Shown here one piece after another: positions 59,993 through 64,000 of a stretch of DNA of 64,000 nucleotides. Each line of letters starts with the position of its first letter. Positions within the stretch are counted from its first letter, which is position 1. The stretch is from JAJYLM01 sp964547905 (GTDB lineage: Bacteria > JAMCPX01): positions 32,861 to 96,860 of the forward strand of contig CAZJPN010000061.1 in assembly GCA_964547905.1 (NCBI GenBank). The letters are read 5' to 3'. The notes beneath the pieces were generated by a model, which worked only from the letters and a program-made list of their open reading frames with translations, was not told the origin of the DNA and did not search any database. The translations under genes were made by a program, and so were the position numbers.

Positions 59993-61225
59993 GTGGAACA
60001 AACACAGGTGAAGTACGGGTCGTACCGGTGGGTGGTTTTAATTTTATTCATGTTTCAGGTTATTCTTACCCAATTTCTGTGGCTCAACTTTGCTCCAATA
60101 CAGCCCACCATGGAGAAGCTGCTGAACATAACCGATTTTCAATTTGTTCTGCTGTTGTCGGTTTTCAATATATTTAACTTGCTGCTTTCATTGCCTGTAG
60201 GCGCTGTTCTTGATTCAAAAGGATTTAAATTTACCGTGGGCCTGGGATCAATCATCATGGCTGTTGCTGTATTATTAAGGCTTAAATCGGATAGTTATGC
60301 ATGGATCCTTGCAGGTCAGATTGGCATTGCCATTGCCCAGCCCTTTATTGTGAACAGCGGTGCAAAGCTTGCATCCGTTTGGTTTAACAAAAACGAAGAG
60401 GCACTGGCAAACGGCTTCGCTTCCATGGCAATGTTTCTCGGCATGATAGCCGCCCTGGTCATTACACCGATCATTATTCAGCACATGGATCTGTTCCATA
60501 TCATTGTAATATACGACGGTGTTACGGTGGCGGGATCAATATTATTCCTGCTGTTTGCAAAAGATAACCCCTCCATAAGCACAACGGTTAAGAAGGAAGA
60601 ACAGGCATATCATCCTGTACAGGCATATAAAGATCTTCTGAGAATCAAAGATATGATCGTTCTTGCATGTATTATGTTTATAGGTGTTGGTTTCTTCAAC
60701 GGTATTACAAACTGGTTGGATAAGCTTCTGGGTCCCCAGGGATTCTCAGAAGAGCAAAGTGGCATCATAGTAGGCATCCTTGTTGCAGGCGGTATTGTTG
60801 GTGCTGTTGTGATACCGATCCTATCAGATCTGATTAAACGAAGAAAACCATTTCTTATCGTTGGGACAATAGCTGCAGGCATATTTATGTATCCGCTGAT
60901 GCAGACCAGAAACTACACTACAGCAATCATACTTGCAGCAATCCTCGGGTTTTTAGTAATATCCATCTTACCAATACTATTCCAGATGACTTTAGAGGTA
61001 GTCGGGGAAAAGTTAACGGGCAGTGCAACCGGTATGTTATGGGTTTTTGGTGCCACAGGAGCAATCGTAACCATTTATGCAATGGAGTTTATCGGAGAAA
61101 AAACAGCCGATTTCCGCAATGGTATGTGGTTATTAATGGCAATGTTTGTAATTGCATTTCTGCTGTCGCTCGGCTTAAAGGAAACCTACGGGCGCAATAA
61201 TAACAAGGAAACCATCAAGCAATAG
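59993..61225 (+). CDS. MFS transporter
   Basis: A 410-residue inner-membrane transporter with 12 predicted helices. Helix 1 region LILFMFQVILTQFLWLNFAP and the loop between helices 2-3 (GAVLDSKGFKFTVGLGS) fit the major facilitator pattern; QGFSEEQSGIIVGILVAGG begins the second half. The early LNFAPI resembles FLVCR-like or MFS members annotated as haem/choline or unknown substrate. GTG 59993 follows AAGGAGG. The following two genes lie close, perhaps in one transcript. Confidence 0.88.
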   Translation: MEQTQVKYGSYRWVVLILFMFQVILTQFLWLNFAPIQPTMEKLLNITDFQFVLLLSVFNIFNLLLSLPVGAVLDSKGFKFTVGLGSIIMAVAVLLRLKSDSYAWILAGQIGIAIAQPFIVNSGAKLASVWFNKNEEALANGFASMAMFLGMIAALVITPIIIQHMDLFHIIVIYDGVTVAGSILFLLFAKDNPSISTTVKKEEQAYHPVQAYKDLLRIKDMIVLACIMFIGVGFFNGITNWLDKLLGPQGFSEEQSGIIVGILVAGGIVGAVVIPILSDLIKRRKPFLIVGTIAAGIFMYPLMQTRNYTTAIILAAILGFLVISILPILFQMTLEVVGEKLTGSATGMLWVFGATGAIVTIYAMEFIGEKTADFRNGMWLLMAMFVIAFLLSLGLKETYGRNNNKETIKQ

Positions 61226-61236
61226 GCGCGTCTGCA

Positions 61237-62169
61237 ATGAACAATCAGTTCAAGACATTGGCTGTTGTTAATCTTAAGTCTGCAAATGGAAGGACAGAAA
61301 GGCTCTGGCCTGGTATAAAACAGGCATTATCGGAGGCCATCGGCAATTTCGAATTTGCATTCACAACCGGACAATACACGGCTCCGGATATCACAAAACA
61401 GGCGATCAAATCCGGCTTTGGCCGTATCATATCTGTTGGCGGTGATGGCACCCTGAACGAAGTTGTAAACGGTTTTTTTGAAAATGATCTGCCGGTAAAC
61501 CCGCAGGCAGTCCTTGGAGTAATCTCCATGGGGACAGGTGCTGATTTTATAAAGACAATGGGCATACCAAAACCGTATCAGGATGCCGTGAAGGTTATCA
61601 AAAATGCAAATACAAGGGATATGGATATCGGTAAAATTAAATTCATATCACACGACGGACATGAAACAATCAGGTATTTTATCAATATAGCGGATGCGGG
61701 TATCGGCGGTGAAACGGTTGACCGGGTAAACAGGACAACAAAGGCATTTGGTGGTTTTATCTCCTTTTTATGGGCAACCATTATGACACTCGTCACCTAC
61801 AAGAATAAAAATATCACCATAATACTTGATAATAACAAACCTTACAATACCGAGATCAACATGCTTACCATTGCCAATTGTCAGTTCTTCGGCGGGGGCA
61901 TGCACATCGCTCCAAAGGCAGTGCCGGATGACGGCATGTTCGATATTGTTACAATCGGCAAGGCAGGGTTCATAGATTTCCTGAGAAACTCTTCAAAAAT
62001 ATATAAAGGCACGCATATAAATGATCCCATGGTCGGCTACACGAATGCACGACATATTGAGCTTACCTCGAAAGACAGGGTATTGCTCGATGTGGATGGT
62101 GAACAGCCGGGCATGTTGCCTGCAACATTTGACATCCTGCCCAAAAGTATACAGGTAATCGTACCGTAA
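61237..62169 (+). CDS. Diacylglycerol-kinase-family lipid kinase (YegS/DgkB-like)
   Basis: A 310-residue protein of the DAGK catalytic-domain superfamily. Signatures: SVGGDGTLNEVVNGFFEN (GGDGT nucleotide loop), GVISMGTGADFIKTMGIP, and the later DAGIGGETV; PDDGMFDIV is also a conserved element. It probably phosphorylates diacylglycerol, ceramide-like or sphingoid lipids. Follows the MFS transporter by 11 bases. Confidence 0.9.
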   Translation: MNNQFKTLAVVNLKSANGRTERLWPGIKQALSEAIGNFEFAFTTGQYTAPDITKQAIKSGFGRIISVGGDGTLNEVVNGFFENDLPVNPQAVLGVISMGTGADFIKTMGIPKPYQDAVKVIKNANTRDMDIGKIKFISHDGHETIRYFINIADAGIGGETVDRVNRTTKAFGGFISFLWATIMTLVTYKNKNITIILDNNKPYNTEINMLTIANCQFFGGGMHIAPKAVPDDGMFDIVTIGKAGFIDFLRNSSKIYKGTHINDPMVGYTNARHIELTSKDRVLLDVDGEQPGMLPATFDILPKSIQVIVP

Positions 62170-62230
62170 CACGACAATCCATCTAAGCCTTCTTATTGCA
62201 TTTTTGTTTGAATATAAATAGGTAGGATCT

Positions 62231-63109
62231 ATGAACGAAAATAAGTTGACTCCAAAACTGGAGCATGCGCTTATGGCATTCCAGAGAAATGAGATTACAG
62301 AGCATCTGGTTTATAAAAAGCTTTCCAACAGCTCAAGCGACAAAAACAGGGATGTCCTTTCAAGAATAAGTGAGGATGAGCTTCGGCATTATGGAATATG
62401 GAAAAAATATACCCATATCGATGTTAAACCGGACAAAATAAAAATCTTTTTTTATATCGCTCTTGTAAGGCTTTTCAGTCTGACATTTGCAATCAAGATA
62501 ATGGAAAAAGGAGAAGGTAATGCCCAGTATAGCTATAAACAAGTTGCCAATGATTTTGCAGAGGCATCACAGGTTATAGAAGAAGAAGAAAGACATGAGA
62601 AAGAACTTATATCCCTTATTGATGAGGACAAACTTAACTATATAAGCTCCATGATCCTCGGGCTGAACGATGCGCTGGTAGAGCTTACCGGTACGCTCGC
62701 CGGTTTGTCCTTTGCGTTTCAAAATACCAGGCTTATCGGAATAGCAGGCCTGATAACAGGTATTGCCGCGGCCCTGTCAATGATGTCCTCGGAGTATCTT
62801 GCAAAAAAATCCGACGGGGGAGATAAAAACCCTCTCAAGGCCTCTCTGTATACGGGCATCGCTTACATAATTGCGGTGGTATTGCTCGTTATGCCGTTTT
62901 TTATCTTTCAGGTCTACTATACGGCCATTTTTTCAACGCTCGGTATAGCAGTTGTCGTTATACTCTTTTTCACCTATTTCATTTCTGTTACAAAAGAAGT
63001 GCCTTTCCTGACCAGGTTTTTTGAGATGAGCGCAATAAGCCTCGGGGTTGCAGGGCTATCGTTTTTAATCGGCTACGGTCTCAGGGTGTTTCTGCACGTG
63101 AGTATGTAA
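62231..63109 (+). CDS. Ferritin-like domain-VIT1/CCC1 iron or manganese transporter
   Basis: A 292-residue protein with an N-terminal rubrerythrin-like domain (about 1-130; ITEHLVYKKL, SEDELRHYGIW and IEEEERHEKELISL carry the E-x-x-H diiron pattern) and a C-terminal VIT1/CCC1 membrane domain (about 140-290) whose first helix includes NYISSMILGLNDALVELTGTLAG, then AALSMMSSEYLA. Such fusions export or store Fe2+/Mn2+. Iron handling beside cytochromes and a Cyc2-like porin is suggestive. Confidence 0.92.
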   Translation: MNENKLTPKLEHALMAFQRNEITEHLVYKKLSNSSSDKNRDVLSRISEDELRHYGIWKKYTHIDVKPDKIKIFFYIALVRLFSLTFAIKIMEKGEGNAQYSYKQVANDFAEASQVIEEEERHEKELISLIDEDKLNYISSMILGLNDALVELTGTLAGLSFAFQNTRLIGIAGLITGIAAALSMMSSEYLAKKSDGGDKNPLKASLYTGIAYIIAVVLLVMPFFIFQVYYTAIFSTLGIAVVVILFFTYFISVTKEVPFLTRFFEMSAISLGVAGLSFLIGYGLRVFLHVSM

Positions 63110-63149
63110 CCTCCCACGTCAAGCAGAATTGAAGGGCTGCCCCCTTGCC

Positions 63150-63363
63150 TTCCCAACCGGGCAAGCCTATGGAGAATGCGTTTATAGAAAGCTTTAACGG
63201 GCGGTTCCGGGATGAATGCCTCAATGAGAACTGGTTCCTATCGATCCAGGAAGCCCGGGATATCATCGAGCATTGGCGGATCGATTACAACCAGAACCGA
63301 CCCCACGGGTCATTAAACGGACTTACGCCGGATGAGTTTGCAAAACAGTACGAGACATGGTAA
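63150..63363 (+). mobile_element. IS3-family transposase remnant (C-terminal part)
   Basis: The last about 68 residues of an IS3-type orfB integrase: QPGKPMENAFIESFNGRFRD with the catalytic Glu, ECLNENWFLS, then WRIDYNQNRPHGSLNGLTPDEF and the stop at 63363. The upstream catalytic Asp residues and orfA are missing; the frame is blocked by a stop at 63130. After the stop, about 63385-63418 resembles an IS3 right end (GTGCTCTGTAAAATGGGGGA). It lies just after the VIT1 gene, so a deletion removed most of the element. Confidence 0.85.
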
Positions 63364-63401
63364 AGAATGGTCAGGAAACTCTAATTCAAGGTGCTCTGTA
63401 A

Positions 63402-63881
63402 AATGGGGGAAGGTCAGGGGGGGTTAGTAGTACCAATAGTACAATGCTGGAGGCCTTAAATATAAGCGGCCAATCTTTAACATCATTTACATTACCTCCG
63501 GTTCCAACATCTTATAACGGATGGTTTTTTAAGGTTAAACTTGCTATCTCGCCTGTGGATGGTACTGTATGGGCGTGGACACCTGGTTACTTATCAGGGT
63601 ATTCATTTACAGGGCGTGTGTATGGGCCTTATCCCATAAACCTTTTAGAATCTTTCAATCCCTATTTAATAGATTGTGGTACAAATGAAAAATGGATAAT
63701 CGTGAATCCGGTCACAAATGATATATGGATGGGGAACCCTGCTACAACAACCGTACTTGCGTTGTCGCCGGATGGTGCTGTCCAATTTCAGAAAAACCTG
63801 GATATTTATATATCAACAATGGCTGTATCTCCCAAAACAGGGAATGTATGGATCGGAGTAGAGAAGGGGTCACCCATTTAA
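63402..63881 (+). pseudogene. Interrupted beta-propeller-like protein fragment
   Basis: An open frame from 63402 to 63881 encodes repeated strands such as LAISPVDGTVWAWTP, VNPVTNDIWMGNP and MAVSPKTGNVWIGVEKG, the S-P-x-T-G-x-V-W pattern of NHL/SMP-30-type propeller blades. No start codon with a ribosome site is seen near 63402; the first ATG is 63444. The 5' part is probably lost to the IS3 insertion and the 3' end changes abruptly at GVEKGSPI, after which the DNA is non-coding and mobile-element-like. Confidence 0.55.
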
Positions 63882-63914
63882 AGTGCACCTGTCAAGAGAA
63901 AAGTTCATCCCTAT

Positions 63915-63937
63915 CGTGAGAAACGGAGTTTCTCACG
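63915..63937. other. Perfect hairpin at the right edge
   Basis: CGTGAGAAAC, GGA, GTTTCTCACG: a 10-bp perfect stem with a 3-base loop, 34 bases after the interrupted propeller frame. It may be part of a mobile-element end or a terminator; no T tract follows. The last 60 bases of the window hold no recognised gene. Confidence 0.45.
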
Positions 63938-64000
63938 GCTGTTCCATACTTTGGTGTTATCACCATCTCTACCATTGCCGTAGTTTCTTTGTGTTTGTGT

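Noticed and set aside
1..64000. CRISPR arrays, rRNA and tRNA genes
   Set aside because: No regularly spaced repeat series and no tRNA or rRNA-like sequence was seen in the gene-free gaps.

Overview
The window looks like chromosomal DNA of a Gram-negative, probably anaerobic or facultatively anaerobic bacterium. It carries multihaem c-type cytochromes, two quinol:cytochrome c oxidoreductases, a sigma-54-type response regulator, a lipobox protein, a porin-like cytochrome and a benzoyl-CoA-reductase/2-hydroxyacyl-CoA-dehydratase-like gene set. This mix recalls Desulfobacterota ('deltaproteobacterial') or Nitrospirota lineages, but no marker gene here fixes the taxon. Base composition is uneven: the 3-17 kb island and the 45-47 kb cassette are visibly AT-richer than the core genes.

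Layout. (1) 0-2.8 kb: the end of trpB, trpA and a ROK sugar kinase. (2) 3.0-17.1 kb: one long plus-strand gene train, TetR regulator, two acyl-CoA dehydrogenase-like proteins, three paralogous helical proteins of unknown family, a two-subunit BcrC/BcrB (HgdB/HgdA)-like enzyme, two ASKHA activator ATPases, a short protein resembling part of acetyl-CoA synthase, a CooC-type nickel-insertion ATPase and a CbiM/N/Q/O nickel/cobalt ECF transporter. (3) 17-30 kb: a minus-strand housekeeping block (BtrH-like protein, Pgi, thioesterase, two SCP2-like proteins around an iron alcohol dehydrogenase, CinA-N protein, transketolase, pyruvate kinase, PP2C phosphatase, PmbA) plus one plus-strand hydrolase. (4) 30-41 kb: an NtrC-type two-component pair, two orphan peptide/nickel-type ABC permeases, a cold-shock protein with a clear terminator, an aldo/keto reductase, and a Ser/Thr kinase-DUF192-TPR-PEGA cluster. 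(5) 41-48 kb: a polysaccharide cassette with a triple glycosyltransferase, a sulfotransferase, an APS kinase and two broken genes. (6) 48-59.3 kb: a respiratory region with a monohaem cytochrome-porin and two different bc-type complexes transcribed back to back. (7) 59.3-64 kb: an ankyrin lipoprotein, MFS transporter, lipid-kinase-like protein, ferritin-like/VIT1 iron transporter, then IS3 debris and an interrupted beta-propeller fragment.

The strongest candidate for an undescribed system is region 2. It joins the radical-generating dehydratase/reductase machinery (two cysteine-containing subunits plus ATP-driven Fe-S activators) to nickel logistics (transporter, CooC) and to an acetyl-CoA-synthase-like protein that keeps three A-cluster-type cysteines but stops before the motif that holds the distal nickel. 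Two acyl-CoA dehydrogenase-like proteins without the usual catalytic glutamate position, and three paralogous unknown proteins, complete it. I infer a TetR-controlled nickel-dependent acyl-CoA-transforming pathway; its substrate cannot be read from sequence.

Region 6 can be read as a redox chain: outer-membrane cytochrome-porin, periplasmic multihaem cytochromes, quinone pool via bc complexes, and an FAD/Fe-S oxidoreductase. The direction of electron flow is not evident. I saw no rRNA, tRNA or CRISPR array.
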